The translations under genes and the position numbers were made by a program. A stretch of DNA of 64,000 nucleotides from Ruegeria sp. HKCCD4315 (GTDB lineage Bacteria; Pseudomonadota; Alphaproteobacteria; Rhodobacterales; Rhodobacteraceae), in the NCBI RefSeq assembly GCF_013112245.1, contig NZ_WVRN01000001.1:3352501-3416500 (forward strand), written 5' to 3'. Shown here piece after piece: positions 54,970-64,000 of the stretch (position 1 is the first letter of the stretch; every line of letters starts with the position of its first letter). Below the pieces are notes generated by a model. That model was not told the DNA's origin and made no database searches. It was given only the letters and a program-made list of their open reading frames with translations.

Positions 54970-56274
54970 ATGCTTGCAACGCCGCCCGCCGTGGCGACAC
55001 GGCCAAATTCGCTTTGGGCAACCACGGCACCAAAGAAGCTCGACAGTCCGCAATTGTCCGGCGATCTGCGGGCGGATGTGGTCATCATAGGCGCTGGCTT
55101 TACTGGCCTGCGTGCAGCGCTGGCCCTTGCCGAAGCAGGAACGTCTGTTGTTGTGCTTGATGCCGGTGACGTCGGCTGGGGTGCTTCGGGTCGCACGGGC
55201 GGGCAGGTTAATCCGATGCTGCCCTTCAACTCGCCCAAAGACTTACGGCGTATGCTTGGACAGACATATTTTGAACGCCTGACCGAAGCGTCGCTGAATT
55301 CCGCAGACGAATTGTTTACCCTGATCGACACCTATCAAATCCCGTGCCAGGCCCGGCAAAAAGGGTGGTTGCGCGTGCTGCATAATGACCGGGCGTTGCG
55401 CAAGGCCGAGGCAGATGTGAAAGCCTGGAACGACTTTGGCGCAGGAATGGAGATTTTGCGCGGGGATGATCTGCGAATCGCATCAGGCACAACTGCCTAT
55501 TCCAGTGGCGTCGTGACCCCACGCGGCGGCGCGGTACAGCCAATGATGCTGGCGCAAGGAGTCGCAGGTGCTGCCCAACAACGTGGCGTTTCAATTTTCG
55601 GAAACAGCGCTGTCACCTCGATGAACAAGGTAGGCGGCAAGTGGCAACTGCGCACGGATCACGGGTCGGTCACGTCCGACACTGTGACTGTTGCAACCAA
55701 CGGCTATACCGGCCCGCTGGTGCCGAAACTACCCAACAGCATCTTACCCCTGACCCCGATTCAGATCGCAACAGACCCGTTGCCGGAAGACGTCATCGCT
55801 TCGATCCTGCCGCAGGGACACACGATCTCGGACAGCCGACGTATCATCATGTACGCACGGCGAGAGCCGGACAATCGGTTGGTTTACGGTGGGTTGGGGC
55901 GTGTGGATGGCGCAGGCAACTTGGGCGGTTTCGATTGGCTTCAACGAGACGCCGAACGCGTTTTCCCTCAGTTGAAAGGTGCCAATTGGTCCCATCGCTG
56001 GGGAGGGCGCATTGCGGTAACAGACGACCACCTGCCCCACCTGCATGAACCTCAGCCGGGTCTTTTAATCGGGCTAGGATACAACGGACGCGGCGTTGCC
56101 ATGTCACATGTGATGGGCCGTGTTCTGGCAGAGCGTGCCTTGGGCGCTGACCCTGAGTCTTTGACCTTTCCAACAACCCCTGTGCGAACCATGTCCTATC
56201 GCCCGTTCAAGGTTGCAGGTTTGGGAACGGCGATCTGGTCGATGCGTTTGATGGATTGGCTGGAAACCAGATAG
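54970..56274 (+). CDS. FAD-dependent amine/amino-acid oxidoreductase (DadA/PuuB-like)
   Basis: The 434-residue enzyme has an N-terminal FAD-binding loop VVIIGAGFTGLRAALALAEAG (in two parts at about residues 37-57) and the GWGASGRTGGQV segment typical of gamma-glutamylputrescine oxidase and related DAO-family enzymes. The C-terminal GLGYNGRGVAMSHVMG completes the FAD site. It probably oxidises a secondary amine or amino acid. Its place beside an IclR regulator and a TauABC-like importer suggests that it acts on the imported compound. A small hairpin follows the stop. Confidence 0.85.
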   Translation: MLATPPAVATRPNSLWATTAPKKLDSPQLSGDLRADVVIIGAGFTGLRAALALAEAGTSVVVLDAGDVGWGASGRTGGQVNPMLPFNSPKDLRRMLGQTYFERLTEASLNSADELFTLIDTYQIPCQARQKGWLRVLHNDRALRKAEADVKAWNDFGAGMEILRGDDLRIASGTTAYSSGVVTPRGGAVQPMMLAQGVAGAAQQRGVSIFGNSAVTSMNKVGGKWQLRTDHGSVTSDTVTVATNGYTGPLVPKLPNSILPLTPIQIATDPLPEDVIASILPQGHTISDSRRIIMYARREPDNRLVYGGLGRVDGAGNLGGFDWLQRDAERVFPQLKGANWSHRWGGRIAVTDDHLPHLHEPQPGLLIGLGYNGRGVAMSHVMGRVLAERALGADPESLTFPTTPVRTMSYRPFKVAGLGTAIWSMRLMDWLETR

Positions 56275-56279
56275 CGCCA

Positions 56280-56304
56280 AACGACACCGTGTCGTGTTGG
56301 TTTT
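56280..56304 (+). terminator. Possible weak terminator of the oxidase gene
   Basis: An inverted repeat ACGACAC-C-GTGTCGT begins just after the oxidase stop and is followed by GTTGGTTTT. The T run is short and the loop tight, so function is uncertain. Confidence 0.4.
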
Positions 56305-56321
56305 CACAACTGCCAAAACGT

Positions 56322-56345
56322 AAAAGAGGCGGCAATCGCCGCCTC
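56322..56345 (-). terminator. Rho-independent terminator of dnaK-dnaJ
   Basis: On the minus strand GAGGCGGC-GATT-GCCGCCTC is a perfect 8-bp stem followed at once by TTTTA, five bases after the dnaJ stop. Confidence 0.9.
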
Positions 56346-56349
56346 AGTC

Positions 56350-57498
56350 TCAGCCTTTCATTCCGTCCCAGAAGGATTTGACGGAAGAGAAAAAGCTTTT
56401 GGATTCCGGGTGGTTGTCTTCGCCCAGGTCCTCAAACTCACGCAGCAGCTCTTTCTGGCGGCTGGTCAGGTTGACCGGAGTTTCCACCGCCAGTTCGATG
56501 AACATGTCACCAACGCCACCACCACGCAGCGCGGGCATACCCTTGCCACGCAGGCGCATTTGGCGACCTGACTGACTGCCTGCCGGAATCTGGACACGCC
56601 CCCGTCCGCCATCAATGGTCGGCACTTCGATCGAACCGCCCAGCGCCGCCTTGGCCATGCTGACCGGAACCCGGCAATAGAGGTTTACGCTGTCGCGTTC
56701 GAACAGCTTGTGGTCAGAGACCTCGACAAAGATATAGAGATCGCCCGGAGGACCACCGCGCATCCCAGCTTCGCCCTCGCCAGCCAGCCGAATCCGTGTT
56801 CCGGTTTCAACACCAGCCGGGATATTGACGGACAAGGCACGGTCTTTTTCGACACGACCTGATCCCTGGCAGGATTTGCAGGGGTTCTTGATGATCTGAC
56901 CCAGCCCTGAACATGTCGGGCAGGTGCGCTCGACCGTAAAGAAGCCCTGTTGCGCCCGCACCTTACCCATGCCTGAACAGGTGGGGCAGGTTGTCGGTTC
57001 AACGCCACCTTCAGCGCCGGTTCCGTCACAGGACGAACAGGCCACAGCGGTAGGGACGTTAATGGTTTTCTGCAGGCCCGAGAACGCCTCTTCCAGCGTC
57101 ACGCGCAGATTGTAGCGCAGGTCTGATCCGCGCGCGGCACGACGCCCGCCGCCACCACCGCGTTGACCGCCCATGAAATCGCCGAACAGATCATCGAAAA
57201 CGTCCGAGAACGCGCTGGAAAAGTCGCCCTGACCAAAGCCGCCGCCGGGACGCCCGCCGCCGCCCATGCCGTTTTCAAAAGCGGCATGGCCAAAACGGTC
57301 ATAAGCGGCCTTGCGCTCGGCGTCCTTCAACACGTCATAGGCTTCGTTCGCTTCCTTGAACTGCGCCTCGGCATCCGGGTTGTCTTTGTTGCGGTCGGGA
57401 TGCAACTCTTTGGCTTTCTTGCGAAAACCTTTTTTGATCTCGTCCGCCGATGCACCCTTGGCTACGCCGAGCACATCGTAATAGTCGCGTTTTGACAT
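56350..57498 (-). CDS. dnaJ: Chaperone DnaJ
   Basis: The 382-residue co-chaperone stimulates DnaK ATPase. It has the J domain with HPD in [10 protein letters not shown], a Gly/Phe-rich linker, and four CxxCxGxG zinc-binding repeats (from CSSCDGTG to CKSCQGSG) at about residues 150-215. The ATG at 57498 begins the conserved [12 protein letters not shown]; a slightly longer frame exists upstream. It is downstream of dnaK and ends at a terminator. Confidence 0.97.
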   Translation of the reverse strand: MSKRDYYDVLGVAKGASADEIKKGFRKKAKELHPDRNKDNPDAEAQFKEANEAYDVLKDAERKAAYDRFGHAAFENGMGGGGRPGGGFGQGDFSSAFSDVFDDLFGDFMGGQRGGGGGRRAARGSDLRYNLRVTLEEAFSGLQKTINVPTAVACSSCDGTGAEGGVEPTTCPTCSGMGKVRAQQGFFTVERTCPTCSGLGQIIKNPCKSCQGSGRVEKDRALSVNIPAGVETGTRIRLAGEGEAGMRGGPPGDLYIFVEVSDHKLFERDSVNLYCRVPVSMAKAALGGSIEVPTIDGGRGRVQIPAGSQSGRQMRLRGKGMPALRGGGVGDMFIELAVETPVNLTSRQKELLREFEDLGEDNHPESKSFFSSVKSFWDGMKG

Positions 57499-57572
57499 CA
57501 GTGTTTCCTTCTGCCTCAACGTAATCGGGCCGGCCCGGCGAGCGGACCGGCCCAGATTGGCCCGGTTACCCG

Positions 57573-59480
57573 TTACTTACGCTTGTCGTCGTCCAGATCT
57601 TCGAACTCGGCGTCGACAATGTCATCATCGCCCGGTGCGGCATCTGCGGCGGCAGGCTCATCTTCGCCCTCTTCGGCTTGCGCCTTGTAGATGGCTTCGC
57701 CCAGCTTCATGGCCGCTTCGGTGACGTTCTGGATGCCCGACTTGATCTTGTCGGCATTCTCGGTTTCCAACTCGTCCTTCAGTGCGGCAATCGCCAGCTC
57801 GATGGCTTCGATGGTGGTCGGGTCGACCTTGTCGGAATGCTCTTCCATCGACTTCTCGGTCGAGTGGATGAGGCTTTCCGCCTGGTTCTTTGCGTCGACC
57901 AGCTCGCGGCGTTCCTTGTCGGCTTCCGCGTTCTCTTCGGCGTCCTTGACCATCTTTTCGATATCCTCGTCGGACAGACCGCCCGAAGCCTGGATGGTGA
58001 TCTTCTGCTCTTTGCCGGTGCCTTTGTCTTTGGCCGAAACCGAGACAATACCGTTGGCGTCGATGTCAAACGTCACCTCGATCTGAGGCATACCGCGCGG
58101 TGCCGGTGGGATGTCTTCGAGGTTGAACTGACCCAGGATCTTGTTGTCCGCAGCCATTTCACGCTCACCCTGGAACACGCGGATGGTCACGGCATTCTGG
58201 TTGTCCTCGGCGGTCGAGAAGACCTGAGACTTCTTGGTCGGGATCGTCGTGTTGCGGTCGATCAGGCGGGTGAACACGCCACCCAGCGTCTCGATGCCCA
58301 GCGACAGCGGGGTCACGTCCAGCAGAACAACGTCTTTGACGTCGCCTTGCAGAACACCGGCCTGAATGGCGGCGCCCATGGCAACCACTTCGTCCGGGTT
58401 CACACCCTTGTGCGGCTCTTTACCGAAGAACTTGGTGACCTCTTCGATCACTTTCGGCATCCGGGTCATACCACCGACCAGAACAACTTCGTCAACGTCA
58501 GCAGCCGACAGGCCGGCGTCTTTAAGAGCAGCGGCGCAAGGCTTCATCGACTTCTTGATCAGGTCCGCAACCAGCGATTCCAACTTGGCACGGGTCAGTT
58601 TCATGACCATGTGCAGCGGCTGACCGTTCGAACCCATCGAGATGAACGGCTGGTTGATTTCGGTCTGCGAGGTCGACGACAGTTCGATCTTGGCTTTTTC
58701 AGCAGCTTCTTTCAGACGCTGCAGCGCCATCTTGTCTTGGGACAGATCGACGCCGTGTTCCTTTTTGAACTCATCCGCCAGGTAGTTGACGATGCGCATG
58801 TCAAAGTCTTCACCACCCAGGAAGGTGTCACCGTTGGTCGACTTCACCTCGAACAGGCCGTCATCGATTTCCAGGATGGTCACGTCGAAGGTACCACCAC
58901 CAAGGTCATACACCGCGATGGTTTGGGTTTCTTCCTTGTCCAGACCATAGGCCAGAGCAGCCGCTGTCGGTTCGTTGATGATCCGCAGCACTTCCAGACC
59001 AGCGATTTTACCGGCGTCTTTGGTGGCCTGACGTTGTGCGTCGTTGAAGTAGGCCGGTACGGTGATGACCGCTTGCGTGACTTCCTCACCCAGATAGCTT
59101 TCAGCCGTTTCCTTCATCTTACCCAGAGTGAAGGCCGAGATCTGGCTTGGAGAGTATTTTTCGCCGCGGGCTTCGACCCACGCGTCGCCGTTGCCGCCAT
59201 CAACAATGGCATACGGCACCATTTTCTTGTCTTTTTCGACTTCAGCATCATCCACGCGACGACCGATCAGACGCTTGACGCCAAAGATCGTGTTGTCGGG
59301 GTTGGTGACCGCCTGACGTTTTGCAGGCTGACCGACCAGTCGCTCATCTTCGGTGAAGGCGACGATCGAGGGCGTGGTCCGCGCCCCTTCAGCGTTTTCG
59401 ATGACCTTCGGCTGCGAGCCGTCCATGATGGCCACACACGAGTTGGTGGTACCGAGGTCAATCCCGATTACTTTTCCCAT
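57573..59480 (-). CDS. dnaK: Chaperone DnaK (Hsp70)
   Basis: The 635-residue Hsp70 begins with [17 protein letters not shown], carries the signature [21 protein letters not shown] and [11 protein letters not shown], and has the substrate-binding domain and acidic C-terminal tail. It folds and protects proteins with DnaJ and GrpE. A heat-shock-like promoter is visible upstream. The gap to dnaJ is 74 bp. Confidence 0.98.
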   Translation of the reverse strand: MGKVIGIDLGTTNSCVAIMDGSQPKVIENAEGARTTPSIVAFTEDERLVGQPAKRQAVTNPDNTIFGVKRLIGRRVDDAEVEKDKKMVPYAIVDGGNGDAWVEARGEKYSPSQISAFTLGKMKETAESYLGEEVTQAVITVPAYFNDAQRQATKDAGKIAGLEVLRIINEPTAAALAYGLDKEETQTIAVYDLGGGTFDVTILEIDDGLFEVKSTNGDTFLGGEDFDMRIVNYLADEFKKEHGVDLSQDKMALQRLKEAAEKAKIELSSTSQTEINQPFISMGSNGQPLHMVMKLTRAKLESLVADLIKKSMKPCAAALKDAGLSAADVDEVVLVGGMTRMPKVIEEVTKFFGKEPHKGVNPDEVVAMGAAIQAGVLQGDVKDVVLLDVTPLSLGIETLGGVFTRLIDRNTTIPTKKSQVFSTAEDNQNAVTIRVFQGEREMAADNKILGQFNLEDIPPAPRGMPQIEVTFDIDANGIVSVSAKDKGTGKEQKITIQASGGLSDEDIEKMVKDAEENAEADKERRELVDAKNQAESLIHSTEKSMEEHSDKVDPTTIEAIELAIAALKDELETENADKIKSGIQNVTEAAMKLGEAIYKAQAEEGEDEPAAADAAPGDDDIVDAEFEDLDDDKRK

Positions 59481-59589
59481 TTTTGCAATCCCTTTCTCTT
59501 CAAGGCGATGTCCCGAGAACCGGACCCGTTACGGCATCCTGTCCCCGATCTGATGTGCGCGACAGCACTACCATCGCGCGTCCCGGCGT

Positions 59590-59618
59590 ATATAAGGGCC
59601 AGACCAAGGGCCTGCAAG
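59590..59618 (-). promoter_or_regulatory. Candidate heat-shock-type promoter of dnaK
   Basis: On the minus strand CTTGCA (complement of 59613-59618) is followed after 17 bases by TTATAT (complement of 59590-59595), about 110 bp before the dnaK start. CTTG-type -35 boxes are typical of RpoH promoters in alphaproteobacteria, though the -10 box looks also like that of sigma-70. Confidence 0.45.
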
Positions 59619-59692
59619 CACCGTAAAAGGCAGGTTTTCGGGAATCTGTGGCCTTTTTTGGCAAGGATTTGGAAAGGATTGGGGTTTCCGGA

Positions 59693-60295
59693 ATGGCGCG
59701 GCTGGTTTTGCGTGGGTTCGATATCAGAAAAGGCTATCTGGATCCTGCCGCTCAGACGCAGGTCATTGCCGATTTGCGACCGATTCTGAAAGCGGCACCC
59801 TTGTTTCGCCCCGTTACGCCTTCGGGCAAAGAAATGTCGGTGCGTATGACATCGGCCGGGGATTTGGGTTGGGTGACAGACAAGGCAGGCTATCGCTATC
59901 AGGAACAGCATCCCAAGGGCGGAGTTTGGCCCGGCATTCCCGACAGTATTTTGGGTATCTGGCATGACTTGGTCAGTACGGAACGTGAACCGGATTGCTG
60001 TTTGGTCAATTACTATGGCGAAGGCGCAAAGATGGGCCTGCATCAGGACAAGGACGAGGCTGATTTTTCCTGGCCCGTGTTGTCAGTTTCTCTGGGCGAT
60101 GACGCCCTGTTTCGCATTGGCAACACGACCCGCGGCGGCAAGACCGAGTCGATCTGGCTGAGCTCGGGGGATGTGGTCGTTATGGGTGGGCCCGCACGGT
60201 TGGCATATCACGGGGTGGACCGGATCAGGTTCGGATCGTCGCGCTTATTGCCCAAGGGCGGGCGGATCAATCTGACATTGCGGGTGGCGCGTTAA
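59693..60295 (+). CDS. alkB: AlkB-type 2-oxoglutarate/Fe(II)-dependent dealkylase
   Basis: The 200-residue enzyme oxidatively removes methyl groups from 1-methyladenine and 3-methylcytosine. Iron ligands are visible as HQD (GLHQDKDEA) and the later His in AYHGVDRI; the 2-oxoglutarate-binding Arg is in the terminal NLTLRVAR. ATG at 59693 gives the family length; GTG at 59648 is an alternative. It is divergent from dnaK and convergent with the ABC-2 permease gene, whose ends overlap by four bases. Confidence 0.92.
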   Translation: MARLVLRGFDIRKGYLDPAAQTQVIADLRPILKAAPLFRPVTPSGKEMSVRMTSAGDLGWVTDKAGYRYQEQHPKGGVWPGIPDSILGIWHDLVSTEREPDCCLVNYYGEGAKMGLHQDKDEADFSWPVLSVSLGDDALFRIGNTTRGGKTESIWLSSGDVVVMGGPARLAYHGVDRIRFGSSRLLPKGGRINLTLRVAR

Positions 60296-61116
60296 CGGCG
60301 GGCGTTCCAGCTTTGCGAAACATGCTGGCGCGTAAAGAACTCACCCATCAATCCGATCATCAAAAGGGCGATCCCAACCCACACCGCGTACTCCCAACTG
60401 GTATTACGGGTGAAGTAGTTGCGGAAAATGAAGCCGCGACATTGATCGATGATGTGGAAAAGCGGATTCCACGCAAACATCATCAACAACCAACCACCCA
60501 TAGTGTTTGCGACAAACATCTTTCCCGAGAAAATCATGTTCATCCGCCGATAAATATTCGTCAGCATGGAAACAGTTTTCGGGAACCAGGGCTTGATGGC
60601 CATGAACACAAGTCCGATCGCGCACCCCGTAAACCACGCCAGCAGCACCATACCAAAGGCGCCACCAGGGTTCTCAATCTCTAACGGAGCGACCGCGACA
60701 CTGTATATGAACAGAAGGACGAACATCGCCATCACCTGCTTGTACAGAGTGCTGAAAGCGGCCGATAAGATCAGAACCATTACGTTCATTGGTGAATGCA
60801 GCGTCATTGGGTTGTTGGCAGCACCAACCCCCGAGATTGCCCCAATCGACTGTATGTGGATCATGAATGGAAAGACGCCGGACAAGATATACAGCAGGAA
60901 TTCACCCCTGATCTTGGCAATGCCACCCCGGCCCATCAGCGTTATGAGCAGGTAGAACACCATGCACATCACAACCAGCTGCACGATGTTCATCAGAATT
61001 GCGATCACCGCATTCGGATGTTGCGAGCGTACGTTCCTGACGACTGCATGGAACACCAGTTCAGCAGTTGTAAACGCGCCGCCCAGCAGCGATTGATTAC
61101 GCTTGAAGTAATACAC
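60292..61116 (-). CDS. ABC-2 type permease, polysaccharide-export (KpsM/Wzm)-like
   Basis: The 274-residue inner-membrane protein has about six helices and the ABC-2 layout of capsule or O-antigen exporters, with a MLTNIYRRMNMIFSGKMFV stretch near the conserved region. No ATPase gene (KpsT/Wzt) is adjacent. kdsB, galE and a further probable glycan gene lie to its right, so a role in exporting a surface polysaccharide is likely. Confidence 0.78.
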   Translation of the reverse strand: MYYFKRNQSLLGGAFTTAELVFHAVVRNVRSQHPNAVIAILMNIVQLVVMCMVFYLLITLMGRGGIAKIRGEFLLYILSGVFPFMIHIQSIGAISGVGAANNPMTLHSPMNVMVLILSAAFSTLYKQVMAMFVLLFIYSVAVAPLEIENPGGAFGMVLLAWFTGCAIGLVFMAIKPWFPKTVSMLTNIYRRMNMIFSGKMFVANTMGGWLLMMFAWNPLFHIIDQCRGFIFRNYFTRNTSWEYAVWVGIALLMIGLMGEFFTRQHVSQSWNARR

Positions 61117-61237
61117 TCGAAGGTCTTTCCTGCCTCGCCGCCCTCAATCTGGCATGAATATCTTGCCGTTCCGTAACCGCCGCATCATAAGTCGGTCATG
61201 AGTTTGGATCAACAAACCACAGGAACGGAGCATTTTT

Positions 61238-62035
61238 GTGACTTACGACGCGCTTATCCCGGTCATCCGACGTCTGGCCCTAGAAGCAGGTGACAAGATC
61301 ATGGAGATCTATGAGGCGGATGATTTTGATGTCAAAGTCAAATCGGACTCCAGCCCGGTAACCGAAGCGGATGAGGCTGCGGACGCATTGATCTCCGCCG
61401 GTTTGCGCGCAGCTTTCCCAGACATCCTGCTGGTTACTGAAGAGCAGGCCGCGTCACACTCGGAAAAAGGCGATACTTTTCTGATTGTGGATCCACTGGA
61501 TGGCACCAAGGAATTCATCAACCGCCGTGGTGATTTTACCGTCAACATTGCGCTGGTTGAAAATGGCACGCCAACGCGTGGCGTGGTGTATGCGCCAGCA
61601 CGGGGGCGTATGTTCTATACGCAAGCTGACGGCCGGTCGGTCGAGGAAACAGGCGCGTTTGACAAGGACACACCCGGTGTGCTGACTGAAATATCAGTCT
61701 CTAAACCGGACAATTCTGCACTTTTTCTGGTGGCTTCGAAATCCCACAGGGATCAGGCGACCGAGGACTACATCAACAAATACCAGACCAAGGACAGCAA
61801 AAGCGCCGGGTCGTCTCTCAAGTTCTGCCTGGTGGCGACAGGTGAGGCGGATGTCTACCCGCGCGTTGGGCGCACAATGGAATGGGACACCGCAGCGGGC
61901 CACGCGGTTTTGGCTGGCGCCGGTGGCCGGGTTGTGCGTTTTGACGACCATTCGCCGCTGCTCTATGGCAAAGAAGGATATGCCAACCCGTTTTTTATCG
62001 CCTACGCTCCGGGTGTTGAACTGAAGGAAGCCTGA
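61238..62035 (+). CDS. cysQ: 3'(2'),5'-bisphosphate nucleotidase CysQ
   Basis: The 265-residue enzyme belongs to the inositol-monophosphatase superfamily and removes the 3'-phosphate from PAP, a product of sulfate assimilation. The metal-binding motifs are EEQAA, DPLDGTKEF and WDTAAGHAV. The start is GTG at 61238 with GGAG upstream. Its stop overlaps the kdsB start (TGATG), so the two are translated together. Confidence 0.93.
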   Translation: MTYDALIPVIRRLALEAGDKIMEIYEADDFDVKVKSDSSPVTEADEAADALISAGLRAAFPDILLVTEEQAASHSEKGDTFLIVDPLDGTKEFINRRGDFTVNIALVENGTPTRGVVYAPARGRMFYTQADGRSVEETGAFDKDTPGVLTEISVSKPDNSALFLVASKSHRDQATEDYINKYQTKDSKSAGSSLKFCLVATGEADVYPRVGRTMEWDTAAGHAVLAGAGGRVVRFDDHSPLLYGKEGYANPFFIAYAPGVELKEA

Positions 62036-62835
62036 TGTCTGTTCTGATTGCCATCCCTGCCCGATACGCTTCGACCCGCTATCCGGGCAAACCATTGGTG
62101 CCGCTATCTGGTGCCACAGGTACGGCTATGACGTTGATCGAACGGTCCTGGCGTGCGGCCAAGTCTGTGTCGGGCGTTGATCGGGTGGTCGTTGCAACGG
62201 ACGACGACCGTATCCGCGAGGTCTCGGAGGGGTTTGGAGCCGAAGTGGTCATGACCTCTGAGAATTGTCAGAATGGCACCGAACGTTGTGCCGAAGCGCA
62301 TGAAATTCTGGGGGGTGGGCATGATATCGTGGTCAACCTGCAAGGCGATGCACCGCTGACGCCGCACTGGTTTGTCGAAGACCTGATCGCAGGTTTGCGC
62401 GCCGCACCAGATGCCGGTGTTGCGACACCCGTTCTGCGCTGCGACGGCGACGCGCTGAACAGTCTGCTGAACGACCGTAAGCATGACCGTGTTGGTGGGA
62501 CAACGGCCGTATTCGGGCGCGATCACAGCGCGATGTATTTCTCGAAAGAGGTCGTACCGTTTACATCGCAGATCTATGCGGGCGACGAACCGACCCCAGT
62601 GTTTCATCACGTGGGTGTATATGCTTATCGGCCCGATGCGCTTGCGGCATATCCAGGCTGGCCCACTGGCCCCCTGGAACAACTGGAAGGGCTGGAGCAA
62701 CTCAGGTTCATGGAGAACGGCCGCAAGGTCCTATGTGTCGAGGTCGAAGCCAAAGGGCGCCAGTTCTGGGAGCTGAACAACCCGCAGGACGTGCCCAAAA
62801 TTGAAGAGATGATGGCGGCGATGGGGCTGGAGTAA
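62035..62835 (+). CDS. kdsB: 3-deoxy-manno-octulosonate cytidylyltransferase
   Basis: The 266-residue enzyme makes CMP-Kdo for LPS inner core or capsule. The N-terminal IPARYASTRYPGKPL and the VVNLQGDAPL segment (QGD metal and nucleotide site) are present. It shares one base with the cysQ stop. The nearby ABC-2 permease and galE fit a surface-polysaccharide role. Confidence 0.92.
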   Translation: MSVLIAIPARYASTRYPGKPLVPLSGATGTAMTLIERSWRAAKSVSGVDRVVVATDDDRIREVSEGFGAEVVMTSENCQNGTERCAEAHEILGGGHDIVVNLQGDAPLTPHWFVEDLIAGLRAAPDAGVATPVLRCDGDALNSLLNDRKHDRVGGTTAVFGRDHSAMYFSKEVVPFTSQIYAGDEPTPVFHHVGVYAYRPDALAAYPGWPTGPLEQLEGLEQLRFMENGRKVLCVEVEAKGRQFWELNNPQDVPKIEEMMAAMGLE

Positions 62836-62906
62836 CCAATTTTCCCCATGACATCCGGCGGCCCCCACATCTTTTATACAAGCAATTTGGTTCCAAAGGA
62901 CGCACA

Positions 62907-63890
62907 ATGACAACTATCCTCGTAACTGGCGGCGCCGGGTATATCGGCTCGCACGCGTGCAAGGCGCTGGCGAAGGCAGGCTACGTCCCGGTGACCTACG
63001 ACAACCTGGTCACAGGTTGGCAGGATGCGGTGAAATACGGACCGTTTGAGCAAGGCGACCTGCTGGACCGGGACCGTCTGGATCAGGTGTTTGCCAAACA
63101 CAAACCAGCCGCGGTAATGCACTTTGCGGCCCTCAGCCAAGTGGGTGACGCAATGCGCCAGCCCGGGCTGTATTGGTCAAACAACGTCACGGGTTCGTTG
63201 ACCTTGATCGAAGCTGCGGTTGCAGCCGGGTGCCTGGATTTCGTGTTCTCATCCACATGCGCCACCTATGGCGAGCATGACAACGTGGTTCTGGATGAAT
63301 CCACTGCGCAGTATCCTCTGAACGCCTATGGTGCCTCAAAACGCGCAATCGAGGACATTCTGAATGATTTCGAAGCGGCCCACGGCCTGCGCCATGTCAT
63401 CTTTCGCTATTTCAATGTCGCCGGGGCAGACCCGGAAGGAGAGGTGGGCGAATTCCACCGACCCGAGACCCACCTGATCCCCCTGATGCTGGATGCGATT
63501 GACGGAAAGCGTGAGGGCCTGACCGTCTTTGGCACCGATTACGACACACCCGACGGCACATGTATCCGCGACTATGTACATGTCTGCGATCTGGTCGACG
63601 CGCATGTGCTGGGATTGGACTGGCTGGAACAAGGCAAGGAAAGCCGTGTCTTCAACCTGGGCACCGGATCGGGATTTTCCGTGCTTGAGGTGATCGAGCA
63701 ATCCAAATCTGTCACAAATCGCCCCGTGCCTTATTCAACCGGGCCGCGTCGGGCGGGCGATTGCACCAAGCTGGTCTCGGGCTCTGTGCGGGCCGAAACC
63801 GAACTGGGATGGACGCCAAAACGCTCAACGTTAGAGACGATGATAGCGGACGCCTGGCGCTGGCATCAGAACGGCCATTACGAAAAATGA
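62907..63890 (+). CDS. galE: UDP-glucose 4-epimerase
   Basis: The 327-residue short-chain dehydrogenase-type enzyme interconverts UDP-glucose and UDP-galactose. The NAD loop GGAGYIGSHACK, the Ser in FSSTCATYG and the catalytic Y-x3-K in YGASK are all present. It lies 71 bp after kdsB and 7 bp before another gene, supplying sugar donors for surface glycans. Confidence 0.95.
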   Translation: MTTILVTGGAGYIGSHACKALAKAGYVPVTYDNLVTGWQDAVKYGPFEQGDLLDRDRLDQVFAKHKPAAVMHFAALSQVGDAMRQPGLYWSNNVTGSLTLIEAAVAAGCLDFVFSSTCATYGEHDNVVLDESTAQYPLNAYGASKRAIEDILNDFEAAHGLRHVIFRYFNVAGADPEGEVGEFHRPETHLIPLMLDAIDGKREGLTVFGTDYDTPDGTCIRDYVHVCDLVDAHVLGLDWLEQGKESRVFNLGTGSGFSVLEVIEQSKSVTNRPVPYSTGPRRAGDCTKLVSGSVRAETELGWTPKRSTLETMIADAWRWHQNGHYEK

Positions 63891-63897
63891 GCCGTCC

Positions 63898-64000
63898 GTG
63901 ACCTCCGACTCCCTGCAGAACCTGCCCCTGATCAGTTGGCGGCAAAAGTATCTGCTGCGTTGGAAACGTCGACGGCTGCTGTGGCGGTCCTTGCGCAGTC
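63898..64000 (+). CDS. Probable glycosyltransferase, N-terminal fragment (cut by window end)
   Basis: A GTG at 63898, 7 bp after the galE stop, opens a frame to the end of the window (34 residues). The visible part is strongly basic with many Arg, Lys and Trp (SWRQKYLLRWKRRRLLW). It looks like the start of a family 2 glycosyltransferase-type protein found in such clusters, but too little is present for certainty. Confidence 0.45.
   Translation, partial: MTSDSLQNLPLISWRQKYLLRWKRRRLLWRSLRS

Noticed and set aside
57678..59789. 703-residue open frame on the plus strand opposite dnaK
   Set aside because: It is the well-known type of antisense open frame found opposite dnaK in G+C-rich genomes; it has no ribosome site or family match and dnaK itself is complete.
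1..64000. CRISPR arrays, insertion sequences and rRNA genes
   Set aside because: I saw no evenly spaced repeats, no transposase reading frames and no rRNA sequence.

Overview
The window looks like chromosomal DNA of an alphaproteobacterium of the Rhodobacteraceae, probably the Roseobacter group (Ruegeria/Phaeobacter-like). The evidence is the moderately high G+C and the family content: DUF2794, DUF3095, the mutT-argJ-parvulin block divergent from secA, the HupE/transmembrane-anchor pair, and an acyl-CoA ligase/Liv-type ABC operon. This placement rests on gene content and gene order and has not been checked by a search.

Region 1-5.3 kb is the right edge of an integrated element. It holds the tail of an adenine methyltransferase (Mod), a type III-like restriction helicase-nuclease (Res) and a tyrosine integrase that begins about 100 bp from the 3' end of tRNA-Arg(CCT). 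Regular chromosome resumes to the right of the tRNA. Region 5.4-24.6 kb is mixed housekeeping and accessory DNA: a LacI regulator overlapping a YcaQ-type glycosylase gene, an FAA hydrolase, HpaR and HpaI of aromatic catabolism, a DUF3095 protein, an MFS carrier, a glycosyltransferase, asd with a clear terminator, a three-gene metal-related group (membrane anchor, HupE/UreJ, His-rich peptide), a carbonic anhydrase, an M17 aminopeptidase overlapping an NlpC/P60 protein, DUF2794, and an Fe3+-type ABC permease.

Region 24.7-33.4 kb is one long minus-strand unit: a FadD-like ligase, LivG, LivH, a small two-TM protein, LivM, a binding protein, LivF and a PaaK-like ligase. This suggests uptake of a carboxylic acid coupled to CoA activation. 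Region 33.7-42.9 kb has a cupin, mutT-argJ-parvulin divergent from secA, a hypothetical envelope protein, a PstS-OmpA fusion and RadC.

Region 42.9-50.5 kb is a ten-gene thiamine operon (thiD-thiO-thiS-thiG-thiE-thiF-thiY-tenA-thiZ-thiX) led by a TPP riboswitch. It joins thiazole synthesis, pyrimidine salvage and import. Region 50.6-56.3 kb is a TauABC-like transporter whose permease carries an unusual extracytoplasmic insertion. It is divergent from an IclR regulator and a DadA-like oxidase, and both intergenic regions share the short sequence TGGAATAAA. This is the best candidate here for an undescribed small system.

Region 56.3-64 kb holds dnaK-dnaJ with a promoter and terminator, alkB, a lone ABC-2 polysaccharide-type permease, cysQ-kdsB, galE and the start of a further gene, which points to surface polysaccharide synthesis continuing to the right. 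I saw no CRISPR array, insertion sequence or rRNA.
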